A DNA stretch of 64,000 nucleotides. Origin: Pigmentiphaga humi. Its GTDB lineage: Bacteria; Pseudomonadota; Gammaproteobacteria; Burkholderiales; Burkholderiaceae_B. Below the pieces are notes generated by a model. The model saw only the letters and a program-made list of their open reading frames with translations, had not been told where the DNA came from and made no database searches. The DNA lies in assembly GCF_900606115.1 (NCBI RefSeq), contig NZ_UWPJ01000012.1, positions 89,025 to 153,024 of the forward strand, written 5' to 3'. Below are positions 33,744 through 41,603 of this stretch, in pieces; position 1 is the stretch's first letter, and every line of letters begins with the position of its first letter. The translations under genes were made by a program, and so were the position numbers.

Positions 33744-34849
33744 GGCCGCGCCCCCCCGTCGCGCCAGGCGCGATCGCTTTCGAAACGGCCGGCAAAACGC
33801 GCCAGCACGGCGCGCAGCAGCGGGTTGCGGATGTACACGGCATGCCGGGTGAAGGTGAATGCCGCGCCCAGGTAGGACTTGATCTGCGGGTCGGTCCAGC
33901 CGGCGATGTAGTGGCGCAGCCCGCGTTCGATGGCGTACTCGAGATTGACCATCCAGCTCACGAAATACAGATTGTGCTCGCGCGCCTCGGGATAGAGAAA
34001 GCCGACGTATTTGTCGACCAGGTTGCCGTCGCACTCGTAGCAGAGGTTGTAGCCTATCATCCGGCCGCCATGCCGGTAGACGAACACGACGCCGCCGCTG
34101 GCGGCATCCTGCAGCACACGCTGGAAGAACGACGCAGTCAGCCGGTCGAAGTGGATCTCGCTCTGCGCGTAGACGTTCTCGTAGAGCGCATAGAATTCGG
34201 CCAGCACGGCAGGCTCGAAAAAGCGCGGATCGCCGACCGGCACGCGCTCGATCTCCAGTTGCGCGCGGGCGCGCAGCTTACGGCGGATATCCTTGCGGCG
34301 CGAGTGCGACAGGCGCGCCAGGTAGTCGTCCACGCTGGCGAAATCCACCGCCACGTAGGCCAGCGCCTGGCCTTCGACCAGCACGAAGCCCTGCTCCCGG
34401 CAGGCTTGCGCCAGCGCCTGAGCGTGCGCGTTTTCCGCGGTGCTCAGCAGCGGCGAATCCTGGGGAAGATCCTTGACGATCAGCAAGGGCTGGCGCGTCC
34501 CCTGCTCGTGCCGGAGCCGGCCGGCCAGCGCGGCCGGTTCGGTGCCGGAAGCCAGCAGCGCGTATTCCGATACGGTGGTGCCGACGAAGGCGGTGCGCGG
34601 CTGCAGCAGTCGGCGCCACAACCGGAAGCCGGGCAGGCGCCGGACCAGCCGGCGGGTGGATTCGTCGGCCGTGGTCAGCAGGTCGAAGCGGGCGCTGAAC
34701 ATCGGCCCGCCGTCGCCCGTCACCCACGCGGTGAAGCCCTCCGGCGGGCAGGCCAGGAAATGGCCCACCAGCCCTTCGGGTTCGAGGCGATTCAGGTAAG
34801 GCCGCATGAAGTCCGGGCGGGCGCCCGGACCGTCACGCTCAGCCGCCAT
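33740..34849 (-). CDS. FemAB/GNAT-like acyltransferase
   Basis: A 369-residue protein with a C-terminal GNAT-fold segment of the FemAB/BioF2-like (Acetyltransf_6) type: LSHSRRKDIRRKLRARAQLE, then LYENVYAQSEIHFDRL, VFVYRHGGRMIGYNL and LVDKYVGF. The N-terminal 150 residues look like a second, more divergent GNAT half, as in FemAB proteins, which add amino acids from aminoacyl-tRNA or acyl groups from CoA. It overlaps the aminotransferase gene by 11 bp and the arginase-like gene by 4 bp, so all three are likely coupled. Acylation or aminoacylation of the locus product is an inference. Confidence 0.7.
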   Translation of the reverse strand: MAAERDGPGARPDFMRPYLNRLEPEGLVGHFLACPPEGFTAWVTGDGGPMFSARFDLLTTADESTRRLVRRLPGFRLWRRLLQPRTAFVGTTVSEYALLASGTEPAALAGRLRHEQGTRQPLLIVKDLPQDSPLLSTAENAHAQALAQACREQGFVLVEGQALAYVAVDFASVDDYLARLSHSRRKDIRRKLRARAQLEIERVPVGDPRFFEPAVLAEFYALYENVYAQSEIHFDRLTASFFQRVLQDAASGGVVFVYRHGGRMIGYNLCYECDGNLVDKYVGFLYPEAREHNLYFVSWMVNLEYAIERGLRHYIAGWTDPQIKSYLGAAFTFTRHAVYIRNPLLRAVLARFAGRFESDRAWRDGGARP

Positions 34850-36215
34850 TCTTCGCGCGGGTCAGCAACTGGTCGAGCAGCGCCAGGCCCTGGTCGATTT
34901 CCTCGGGCGTGATGTGCAGCGACGGCGCGAAGGTGATGACGTTCTTGTAATAGCCGCCCACGTCCAGCACCAGGCCCATCTTCTTGCCGTTGTAGTCGAG
35001 GTCGCCGGACAGGCCGATGTCGACCATGCGGTCCAGCAGCGCCTTGTTGGGCGTGAAGCCGTCTTCGGTGCAGATCTCGGCGCGCAGCGCCAGGCCCAGG
35101 CCGTCGACGTCGCCGATCTCGCGGTGGCGCTTCTGCAGGTCCTTCAGGCCCTCCAGGAAGTGCGCGCCGCTCTTCATGACCATGGACTCGTAATCGACCT
35201 CGGCCAGCATCTTCATGGTTTCCAGGCCCACGGCGGTGCCGAGCGGGTTGGAAGCGAAGGTCGAGTGGGTCGATCCCGGCGGGAACACGGTCGGGTTGAT
35301 CAGTTCTTCGCGCGCCCACAGGCCGGCCAGCGGGTTCAGGCCGTTGGTCAGCGCCTTGCCGAACACCAGCACGTCGGGCTTGACGCCGAAGTGCTCGATG
35401 GCCCAGAGCTTGCCGGTGCGGTAGAAACCCATCTGGATCTCGTCGACCACCAGCAGGATGTTGTACTGGTCGAGGACTTTCTTGAGGCCCTTGAAGAAGC
35501 TGGCCGGCGGCACGACGTAGCCGCCCGTGCCCTGGATCGCCTCGACGTAGAAGGCCGCGTATTCGGCCTGCTCGACCTTGGGATCCCAGACGCCGTTGTA
35601 TTCGGTCTCGAACAGGCGGGCGAAGCCGGCCACGCAATGCTCGCTGTATTCCTCGGCCGTCATGCCGCGCGGACGGCGGAACGGATACGGGAAGGGCACG
35701 AAGTGCGCGCGCTCGCCGAAGTGGCCGTAGCGGCGGCGGTAGCGGTAGCTCGAGGTGATGGCCGAGGCGCCCAGCGTGCGGCCGTGGTAGCCGCCCTCGA
35801 ACGCGAACATCAGGCTCTTGCCGCCCGTGGCGTTGCGCACCAGCTTGAGCGAATCTTCGACGGATTGCGAACCGCCGACGTTGAAGTGGACGCGGCCCTT
35901 GTAGCCGAACTTGCGCTCGGCGTCCTGCGCGATGACTTTGGCCAGTTCGATCTTGGTCGGGTGCAGGTACTGGCTGGCGACCTGGGGCAGCACGTCGATC
36001 TGCTGCTTGAGCACATTATTCAGGCGCTCATTGCCATAGCCGAAGTTGACCGCCGAATACCACATCTGCAGGTCGAGATAGGCCGTGCCCTTGGCATCGT
36101 ATATATAGCTGCCTTCGCAGCGTTCGAAGATCTTGGGCGGATTGACGTAGTGGACTGTATCGCCGAACGAACAATATTGCGCTTCGTCCGCCAGCAATTG
36201 GGATTCGGAACTCAT
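34839..36215 (-). CDS. Class III PLP aminotransferase
   Basis: A 458-residue fold-type I aminotransferase of the ornithine/acetylornithine/GABA group. It has FNVGGSQSVEDSLKL for the cofactor phosphate, FEGGYHGRT, VVDEIQMG with Asp258 and DVLVFGKALTNG with the Schiff-base Lys287. These enzymes act on the terminal amino group of substrates such as ornithine, diaminobutyrate or putrescine. First gene of the operon with the acyltransferase and the ureohydrolase-like protein, so terminal-amine chemistry on an arginine- or ornithine-derived compound is plausible. The start at 36215 gives MSSESQLLADEAQ; its RBS is weak. Confidence 0.85.
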   Translation of the reverse strand: MSSESQLLADEAQYCSFGDTVHYVNPPKIFERCEGSYIYDAKGTAYLDLQMWYSAVNFGYGNERLNNVLKQQIDVLPQVASQYLHPTKIELAKVIAQDAERKFGYKGRVHFNVGGSQSVEDSLKLVRNATGGKSLMFAFEGGYHGRTLGASAITSSYRYRRRYGHFGERAHFVPFPYPFRRPRGMTAEEYSEHCVAGFARLFETEYNGVWDPKVEQAEYAAFYVEAIQGTGGYVVPPASFFKGLKKVLDQYNILLVVDEIQMGFYRTGKLWAIEHFGVKPDVLVFGKALTNGLNPLAGLWAREELINPTVFPPGSTHSTFASNPLGTAVGLETMKMLAEVDYESMVMKSGAHFLEGLKDLQKRHREIGDVDGLGLALRAEICTEDGFTPNKALLDRMVDIGLSGDLDYNGKKMGLVLDVGGYYKNVITFAPSLHITPEEIDQGLALLDQLLTRAKNGG

Positions 36216-36541
36216 GGAATGGAAAGCCTCGGAATAGAGGGGGCAGCCGCAGTTCGCTGCCGGGCTGGCGCCCTGTTTAGCCGTTACGAAATCATCGTCG
36301 AACAAGACCCGGCCCCTGCCTGCCCGCCGCTGCGGTCTGCTCACGGGAAAACCCGGATGAAGGAATGATATCCGCCGCGGGTCGTAACATACGCGGTGTG
36401 AAGAAACATTTCAATTACTATTCTGTTAACTGCGGCGCCGCAACCACGAAGCATCGTCCCGCTGGCAAAACAGACAGTAAGATCACCGAACTCCGCGGCT
36501 GGTGCCCCCGCCGCGGCCTCTCCGCCCTGCCCGCGTCCTCC
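36216..36541. other. Divergent intergenic region
   Basis: A 326-bp gap between the aminotransferase operon and the outer-membrane-factor gene. The part around 36395-36440 is A/T-rich and probably holds the promoters. The downstream gene has an open frame back to 36365, but the lipoprotein signal starts at 36542. I see no gene or recognisable operator here. Confidence 0.5.
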
Positions 36542-38056
36542 ATGCCGTTCATCCAGCTCCCCTTCTGCCGTTCCCGACCTCGCAGCGCAGCATGGCACGC
36601 GCTTGCGCTGCTGGCCTGCCTGGCGGGCTGTGCGGCGCCGCCGGCGGTGCCCGAACTTGCCACGGACGTGCCGGCGCAATGGCAGAACGCCGCCGGCGCC
36701 GGCATCGCGCCCGCCGCCGGGCCCTGGTGGCAGGCTTTCGGCGACCCCATGCTCGACCAATTGATCGGGCAGGCGCTGGCGGGGAACTTCGGCATCGCCG
36801 AAGCCCAGGCGCGCCTGCAGGCGGCGCGCAGGCTGGCAGGCGCCGCGCAGGCGCCATACCGCCCCGCCCTGGCGGCTCGCACCCGCGACGCCATCGCCGC
36901 GGATGCCAGCACCTCTTACTTCCAGGCGGGATTCGACGCCACCTGGGAACTCGGCCTGTTCGGCCGCGCCGAGAGCGTCCAGCGCCAGGCGGACGCGAGC
37001 GTCGCCGGCGCTGCGGCTTCGCTGCAGGGCGCGCGGGTCAGCGTGGCCGCCGAAGTGGCGCGCGCCTACCGGGAAATGCGGAACGCCCAGGAACGCACGC
37101 GGCTGCTGGAGCAAGCCGTGGCCGTGCAACAGCGGCGCGGCGAACTGCTGGCGGTCAGGCAGCGGGCCCGGCTGGCGGCCGGCGCCGAGCTCGACCAGGC
37201 CGGCGCCGCGCTGGAACAGGCCCGCGCGCAACTGGCCGAACCCGCCATCGCCATGCGGCAGGCGGCGCAGAGACTCGCCATGCTGCTGGGACGCGCCGCG
37301 CCCGATCCTGCCTGGCTCACCCCATCTGCCGCATCCGCGCCGGACGCGCCGGCCTATGCCGCCCTGCCCGCCGCCCCTGCCGACATGCTGCGCACCCGCC
37401 CCGACATCCAGCTGGCCCAGGCGCGGGTACTAGACGCCGCCGGCGCGCTCGGCGTGGCCCATGCCGACCTCTACCCCAGGCTCGGACTGGGCGGCTCGCT
37501 GACCGTAGCCGTCAGCAACATCGGCCGCCGCGCCTCGTCCGCCAGCCGAACGGTTTTTTCTTTCGGCCCGCTGATCGACATTCCGCTTTTTGACTGGGGC
37601 CAGCGACGCGCCGCCGAGCAGGCGCGCGACGACGAACTGGAAGCGGCGCTGCTGGCCTACCGGCAGGCGGTGCTGGAAGGCCTGTCCGAGGCCGAGTCGG
37701 CGCTGGTGGAACTGGACGAATACCGCAAGCGGCGCGAGGCCGAACAACGCGCGCTGCAGGCGCTTCGCAAAGCTGATGGGCAAGGCCGCGAACTGGTCCG
37801 GCTCAGGCTCGCCAGCGAATACGACAGCATCGACCTCGCGGCGCGGCGGGTCCAGGCCGAGCTCGCGCTGTCCGCCACCACCCTGGCGCAAGAACTGGCC
37901 TTCATCTCGCTGCACAAGGCCGTGGGCGGCGCTCCCGCCTGGACGGCCGCCGGCGCCACGCAAGCAACGTCTTCCTCTGCAGGTCCGGCGCAAACCCGCG
38001 ACGGCAGCGATACGGCCGCGGACCGACTGCCCGCATCCGCCGCGCCCCGGAGCTGA
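36542..38056 (+). CDS. Outer-membrane factor lipoprotein (NodT/OprM family)
   Basis: A 504-residue TolC-type channel lipoprotein. The signal ends at lipobox LAGC (Cys28), followed by two OEP repeats rich in Ala, Gln and Arg (about 60-250 and 270-470), including the family segments AQARLQAARRLAG and RPDIQLAQARVLDAAGALGVAHADLYP. The C-terminal 40 residues are low-complexity. It provides the outer-membrane exit for a tripartite exporter. Only a permease gene follows, 5 bp downstream; the matching ATPase and fusion protein lie at 19.6-21.3 kb. The start at 36542 is set by the signal peptide. Confidence 0.9.
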   Translation: MPFIQLPFCRSRPRSAAWHALALLACLAGCAAPPAVPELATDVPAQWQNAAGAGIAPAAGPWWQAFGDPMLDQLIGQALAGNFGIAEAQARLQAARRLAGAAQAPYRPALAARTRDAIAADASTSYFQAGFDATWELGLFGRAESVQRQADASVAGAAASLQGARVSVAAEVARAYREMRNAQERTRLLEQAVAVQQRRGELLAVRQRARLAAGAELDQAGAALEQARAQLAEPAIAMRQAAQRLAMLLGRAAPDPAWLTPSAASAPDAPAYAALPAAPADMLRTRPDIQLAQARVLDAAGALGVAHADLYPRLGLGGSLTVAVSNIGRRASSASRTVFSFGPLIDIPLFDWGQRRAAEQARDDELEAALLAYRQAVLEGLSEAESALVELDEYRKRREAEQRALQALRKADGQGRELVRLRLASEYDSIDLAARRVQAELALSATTLAQELAFISLHKAVGGAPAWTAAGATQATSSSAGPAQTRDGSDTAADRLPASAAPRS

Positions 38057-38061
38057 CCCGC

Positions 38062-39186
38062 ATGCTCGCGCGCAAAACCCTCATCCACGAATGGCCCCGC
38101 TTCCTGCCCGCGGTGGTCGCGGTCGCCTTCTCGGGCCTGCTGCTGCTGGCGCAGGCCGGGCTGGTCCTGGGCATTTTCGGCAATGCCGCGGTCTACATCA
38201 CGGGCTCGAACGCGGACCTGTGGATAGGCTCGCCGGGCACGCAAAGCATAGACCAGGGGCTGCCGCTGTCGCCCGAGGTCGAACTGCCCATGCGCATGGA
38301 TCCGGCCGTCGCCGCGATCGAGCCCTTCTACCTGCGCTATGCGGAATGGCGCAACCCGGAGGCCGGCGGCGGCATGAGCGTGGCCGTCTCCGGTATCGAC
38401 GTGCGGCCGCAGGCCCTGCTGTTCGCCAAGGTGCTGTCCGCCGACCTGCGCGCCCGCCTGGCCGAAACCGGCACCATCATCGTCGATCGCGCCGACCTCG
38501 ACAAACTCGGCGCGCGGCTGGGCGGACAGGCATCGCTGAACGGCCACCCCGTGCGCATCGTCGGCGTCACCCGGGGCCTGCGCGCGCTGGACGGCGCCAA
38601 CGTGCTGGCCTCGGCCGACACCGCGCGCCTGATCAGCGCGCCCGGCGACGGCGACCTGCCCACGTATTTCGCCGCCCGCCTGCGCGATCCCCGTCAGGCA
38701 GAGACGGTGCGCCAGCGGCTGTCCGGCCACCGCAGCTTCGGCGCCTACGAAGTCTGGACCAGCGAGGCCTTCTCCAAGACGACGCAGCTCTACTGGCTGC
38801 TGCAGACCGGCGCCGGCGCGGGCGTGCTGTTCCTGGCGGGAGTGGTCTTCCTGGCAGGCGCGGCCATCACCAGCCAGACCTTGATCGCCGCCATCGCGGG
38901 ATCGCTGCGGGCCTATGCCACGCTCAAGGCCATGGGCGTCAGCGCAGCATCGCTGCGCAACGTCGTATTGCAGCAAGCCTTCGGCGTCGGCGTCACCGGC
39001 GTCGCGCTGGCCGCGCTGTTGTGCGCCGCCCTGCTCGCCGTCGCGCGGCACCAGAATGTCCCGGTGCGTATGACGCCCGGCGTCGCCCTGATCTGCGGCG
39101 CCCTCGTCATGGCCATCGCGCTGATCTCCGGCCTGCTGGCCGTGCGCCGGGTGCAAAAGGAAGATCCTGCATCGTTGCTGAGGTAA
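38062..39186 (+). CDS. ABC exporter permease (FtsX/DevC-like)
   Basis: A 374-residue inner-membrane permease with the DevC/MacB layout: TM1 at about 14-40, a large periplasmic domain (45-250), then three more helices (about 250-278, 305-332, 344-366). The segment between TM2 and TM3 (SLRAYATLKAMGVSAASLRNVV) is the coupling helix region typical of FtsX-like permeases. It has no ATPase of its own. It follows the outer-membrane-factor gene by 5 bp and should pair with the DevA-type ATPase at 19584-20336. Ends just before a copy of the dispersed repeat. Confidence 0.87.
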   Translation: MLARKTLIHEWPRFLPAVVAVAFSGLLLLAQAGLVLGIFGNAAVYITGSNADLWIGSPGTQSIDQGLPLSPEVELPMRMDPAVAAIEPFYLRYAEWRNPEAGGGMSVAVSGIDVRPQALLFAKVLSADLRARLAETGTIIVDRADLDKLGARLGGQASLNGHPVRIVGVTRGLRALDGANVLASADTARLISAPGDGDLPTYFAARLRDPRQAETVRQRLSGHRSFGAYEVWTSEAFSKTTQLYWLLQTGAGAGVLFLAGVVFLAGAAITSQTLIAAIAGSLRAYATLKAMGVSAASLRNVVLQQAFGVGVTGVALAALLCAALLAVARHQNVPVRMTPGVALICGALVMAIALISGLLAVRRVQKEDPASLLR

Positions 39187-39191
39187 TGTCT

Positions 39192-39270
39192 CCCCCTACG
39201 CGCTGGCGCGCGCTCTCCAGGGGGCGAAGCGGGTGGACCGGCAAAGCCGGATCCACCGCTTCCTGGGTCT
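39192..39270 (+). repeat. Dispersed hairpin repeat, intergenic copy
   Basis: Lies between the permease gene and the convergent SpeE-like gene. It begins CCCCCTACGCGCTGGCGCGCG. The 37-nt hairpin at 39226-39262 has the same geometry as the other copies but different bases in its stems: GAAGC/GCTTC, GTGGA/TCCAC and CCGGC/GCCGG around an AAA loop, with the same bulged A. It may act as a bidirectional terminator here. Confidence 0.8.
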
Positions 39271-39328
39271 TGATAGGGTGTCTTGGATCAAGGCCCATAC
39301 GTTCTGTTGTTGCAGAAGCCCGAGAAGG

Positions 39329-40189
39329 CTAATCCCTTATGGGCGGGGTATCGGCGGGCCAGTCGCGGGCGGTGGTGAATTTCGTCAGCAACTGACGGGG
39401 GTCGATGTCCATGGGCGCCAGCGCGGGCTGCAGGGCCCGGGCTTGACGGGATACCGTGTCGAGGCCGGGCAATTCGCCCGCGGTCGCCAGGATGACGCGG
39501 TTGGCGCTGCGCAGGTTGTAGAACTCGCCGAACACCGCGGCGTAGGTGGCCGACTCGGCCGCGTACGAGCCGCTGGATGAAAACGTATTGGCAGCCAGCA
39601 CGCCTCCGGCCGGCAGCAGCGTGCGCACTTCGCGCACGAATTCCAGCGTGGACAGATGGCGCGGGATGTAGGTCTCGTCGAAGGCGTCGAGCATCACGAT
39701 GTCGTAGCGCTCGCCGCGGCGCGCGGCGTCCTGCACGAACGCGCGGCCGTCGGCCACGTGCACCCGCATGCGCGGCCCCGGGACGAAGCCGAAAAAGCGC
39801 TCGGCCACGCGCGCCACCGCCGGATCGATCTCCACCACGTCGATGCGCGCGGCGGGCAGCGCCCGCGCCAGCGCCATCGGCAGGCTGCCGCCGCCGAGGC
39901 CGATGATCAGGATACGCTGGGGGTCGGGGCGCAGGTAGAGCGCGCCCATCATCATCCGGGTGTAGTCGAACAGCAATTGCTGCGGCCGCGCCGGCACCTG
40001 GCAGCTCTGGCGGCCGAGCGCATGCACGCCGCCGAACTTCATGCAGCGTTCGCCGCCGGACTCGTAAACGACGATGTCCTCGAACAGCGATTTTTCTTTA
40101 TGGAGAATGGTCTGCGCCGGCAGCGGCATCGCCGCCGCCAGCGCCAGCAACCCCCAGCACGCCTTCAGGCGCGAGTGCCGCATCGACAT
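39329..40189 (-). CDS. Spermidine-synthase-like protein with signal peptide
   Basis: A 286-residue protein with a Rossmann-type SpeE/methyltransferase core: IIGLGGGSLPMALA for the nucleotide loop, VVEIDPAV with the ribose-binding acid and MLDAFDETYIP with the catalytic-type Asp. An N-terminal segment (LKACWGLLALAAAMPLPAQT) looks like a cleavable signal peptide, unusual for an enzyme whose cofactor is cytoplasmic. Such signal-bearing SpeE-like proteins exist in proteobacteria without a firm function. Two putrescine-site acids appear only in part. It is convergent with the permease gene. Polyamine synthesis should not be assumed. Confidence 0.75.
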   Translation of the reverse strand: MSMRHSRLKACWGLLALAAAMPLPAQTILHKEKSLFEDIVVYESGGERCMKFGGVHALGRQSCQVPARPQQLLFDYTRMMMGALYLRPDPQRILIIGLGGGSLPMALARALPAARIDVVEIDPAVARVAERFFGFVPGPRMRVHVADGRAFVQDAARRGERYDIVMLDAFDETYIPRHLSTLEFVREVRTLLPAGGVLAANTFSSSGSYAAESATYAAVFGEFYNLRSANRVILATAGELPGLDTVSRQARALQPALAPMDIDPRQLLTKFTTARDWPADTPPIRD

Positions 40190-40225
40190 GGGACAGGCTC
40201 CCGCGTCCTTGCGGCCGGGAGTGCG

Positions 40226-40675
40226 TCATTGATTGAGGAGAATGCTGGCGATGACGCCTGAAGCAATCGCCACCAGCAGGTATTCGGGGCCGACCTGCAC
40301 CCACTGGTAGCCTGCCCCGGGCGGCGCCAGCCGGCGGGCGCGCCAGTCATGCACCACATAATAACCGCCGCGATGGTAGTGAGGCAGGCGATCGCCGCGC
40401 ACCCAGCGAGCCGGAGGCGGCGCCCAATGCGCCACGGGCGGGCGCGGGGGCGGCGCCCAGCGCTGCACGACGCGCGGCGCACTCCGGTAACCGTCGCGAT
40501 AGCCCGCGCGATAGTCCCGGTCCGGGCCGCCCCGGCGGTGGTCGTGCCGGTCATAATGCCCCTGGCCCTGCCAGCCGCGCGGGCCCTGGCCCCGGTGGTC
40601 GTCCCTGGCCTGGGCCGCAGATCCCAGCGCGATACCGATGCAAGCCACCGCAACGACGATTGTTTTCTTCACCAT
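40226..40675 (-). CDS. RcnB-family periplasmic protein
   Basis: A 149-residue secreted protein. The signal peptide is KKTIVVAVACIGIALGSAAQA, then a long region rich in Arg, Gly, Tyr, His and Asp (DHRGQGPRGWQGQGHYD, PDRDYRAGYRDGY). A RcnB-type C-terminus follows: GYQWVQVGPEYLLVAIASGVIASILLN. E. coli RcnB is a periplasmic protein of nickel/cobalt balance; related proteins in other bacteria have unknown metal links. The ATG at 40675 is chosen because it places the signal peptide at the N-terminus; the frame is open to 40759. A set of three CTTAC repeats lies about 245 bp upstream. Confidence 0.82.
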   Translation of the reverse strand: MVKKTIVVAVACIGIALGSAAQARDDHRGQGPRGWQGQGHYDRHDHRRGGPDRDYRAGYRDGYRSAPRVVQRWAPPPRPPVAHWAPPPARWVRGDRLPHYHRGGYYVVHDWRARRLAPPGAGYQWVQVGPEYLLVAIASGVIASILLNQ

Positions 40676-41152
40676 GACACTGCTCCCGATCAAGCGCGAA
40701 AGGCGGCGGCCTGCATAGGGGACCAAGCACACCAAGCTTTCGTGAAACTGACTGTACATCGGCTCACCGGGAACAATGCGGCATACAAGTAAACAAACGT
40801 GAATGGCGGAAGAGACGCGGCGGGTTAAGGAATCCGCCTGGTTTCATCCTCCGTCCCGAGCAAAAGCACGACTGCTGAAGACGGCTCGCGGATAGCCGCC
40901 GCGAGCCCGGCCTCCGAACTTACGCCAACCTTACAAAAACTTACAGCCAGGATTCGCTATCGACGGCTTTCGGCCGTGCGCGCGGCTAACGGATTCCTTT
41001 CAACGGAAGGACTAACCGAGGCGCTATTACTACCCCTGACATCCCCGGTTTGGTGCGGCTGCCCTGGATTTGTGCACTGCAATATTTTTGCTGACGAACC
41101 CGGCGCGCGAGGCTACGATGAATGGACCGTTTACCTATTCAGGGACCATGCG
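40676..41152. other. Intergenic region with hairpin and direct repeats
   Basis: No gene is supported in this 477-bp divergent gap. It holds a 9-bp-stem hairpin at 40883-40907 (GGCTCGCGG/CCGCGAGCC) and three CTTAC direct repeats at 40919-40944. An open frame runs from 40976 into the next gene, but its first 59 codons have no protein-like character and no RBS. Confidence 0.5.
40919..40944. promoter_or_regulatory. Three CTTAC direct repeats, candidate response-regulator site
   Basis: CTTAC begins at 40919, 40930 and 40940. On the reverse strand this reads GTAAG-N5-GTAAG-N6-GTAAG, close to the GTAAA-N5-GTAAA pattern bound by CpxR-type regulators and to the roughly one-turn repeat spacing common for OmpR-family proteins. 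It lies upstream of the RcnB gene on its strand. The regulator is not known. Confidence 0.35.
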
Positions 41153-41566
41153 ATGCTCAACCCGACGCGCGCCATCCCTCGCGACGCCCTTTTATCCGCC
41201 GCCATCGCCATCCGGTCGGAACTGCAATTCCGCTACCACGGCGCCGACCGCGTGGCCCATCCGCACTCGCTGGGCGCCACCTCCGACGGCACCCTGGTGG
41301 TCATTGGCTGGCAGATGGCCGGCCGCCCCGGCGATCCGCCCGGATGGCGGCTGTACAGCGTAGAAAAGATGAACCGCCTGGCGCGCACCGGCAGGCGGTT
41401 CGACCCCCTGCCGGCACCGCCGCACAAACTCAGCGGCCTCATCAGGACCCACTACGAGGACACCGGCCTGCCGGATGAGGAAACCGACATCCGGAATGTG
41501 CTGCCGCCGCTGGCTACGGAACAGCGCAGAAGCCGCAGCCGGGGGCGCTACCTGAGGGCCGTGTGA
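41153..41566 (+). CDS. WYL-like domain protein without a DNA-binding domain
   Basis: A 137-residue protein. Residues about 8-85 follow the WYL-domain pattern: ALLSAAIAIRSELQFRYHG, AHPHSLGATSDGTLVVIGWQ, then WRLYSVEKMNRLARTGRRFDP. WYL domains sense ligands, often nucleic acids or nucleotides, and usually follow a helix-turn-helix; here none precedes it. The C-terminus is Arg- and Ser-rich. The ATG at 41153 is the most likely start. It ends 37 bp from the convergent sulfatase gene. Function unknown; a ligand-sensing partner protein is one idea. Confidence 0.6.
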   Translation: MLNPTRAIPRDALLSAAIAIRSELQFRYHGADRVAHPHSLGATSDGTLVVIGWQMAGRPGDPPGWRLYSVEKMNRLARTGRRFDPLPAPPHKLSGLIRTHYEDTGLPDEETDIRNVLPPLATEQRRSRSRGRYLRAV

Positions 41567-41603
41567 TGGGCGCACCCCCCGGGAGCGCCACCCTCGCCCG
41601 CGT

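Noticed and set aside
40976..41152. An N-terminal extension of 59 residues on the WYL-like protein.
   Set aside because: No RBS, atypical residues including several Cys and Trp, and the domain pattern begins right after the ATG at 41153.
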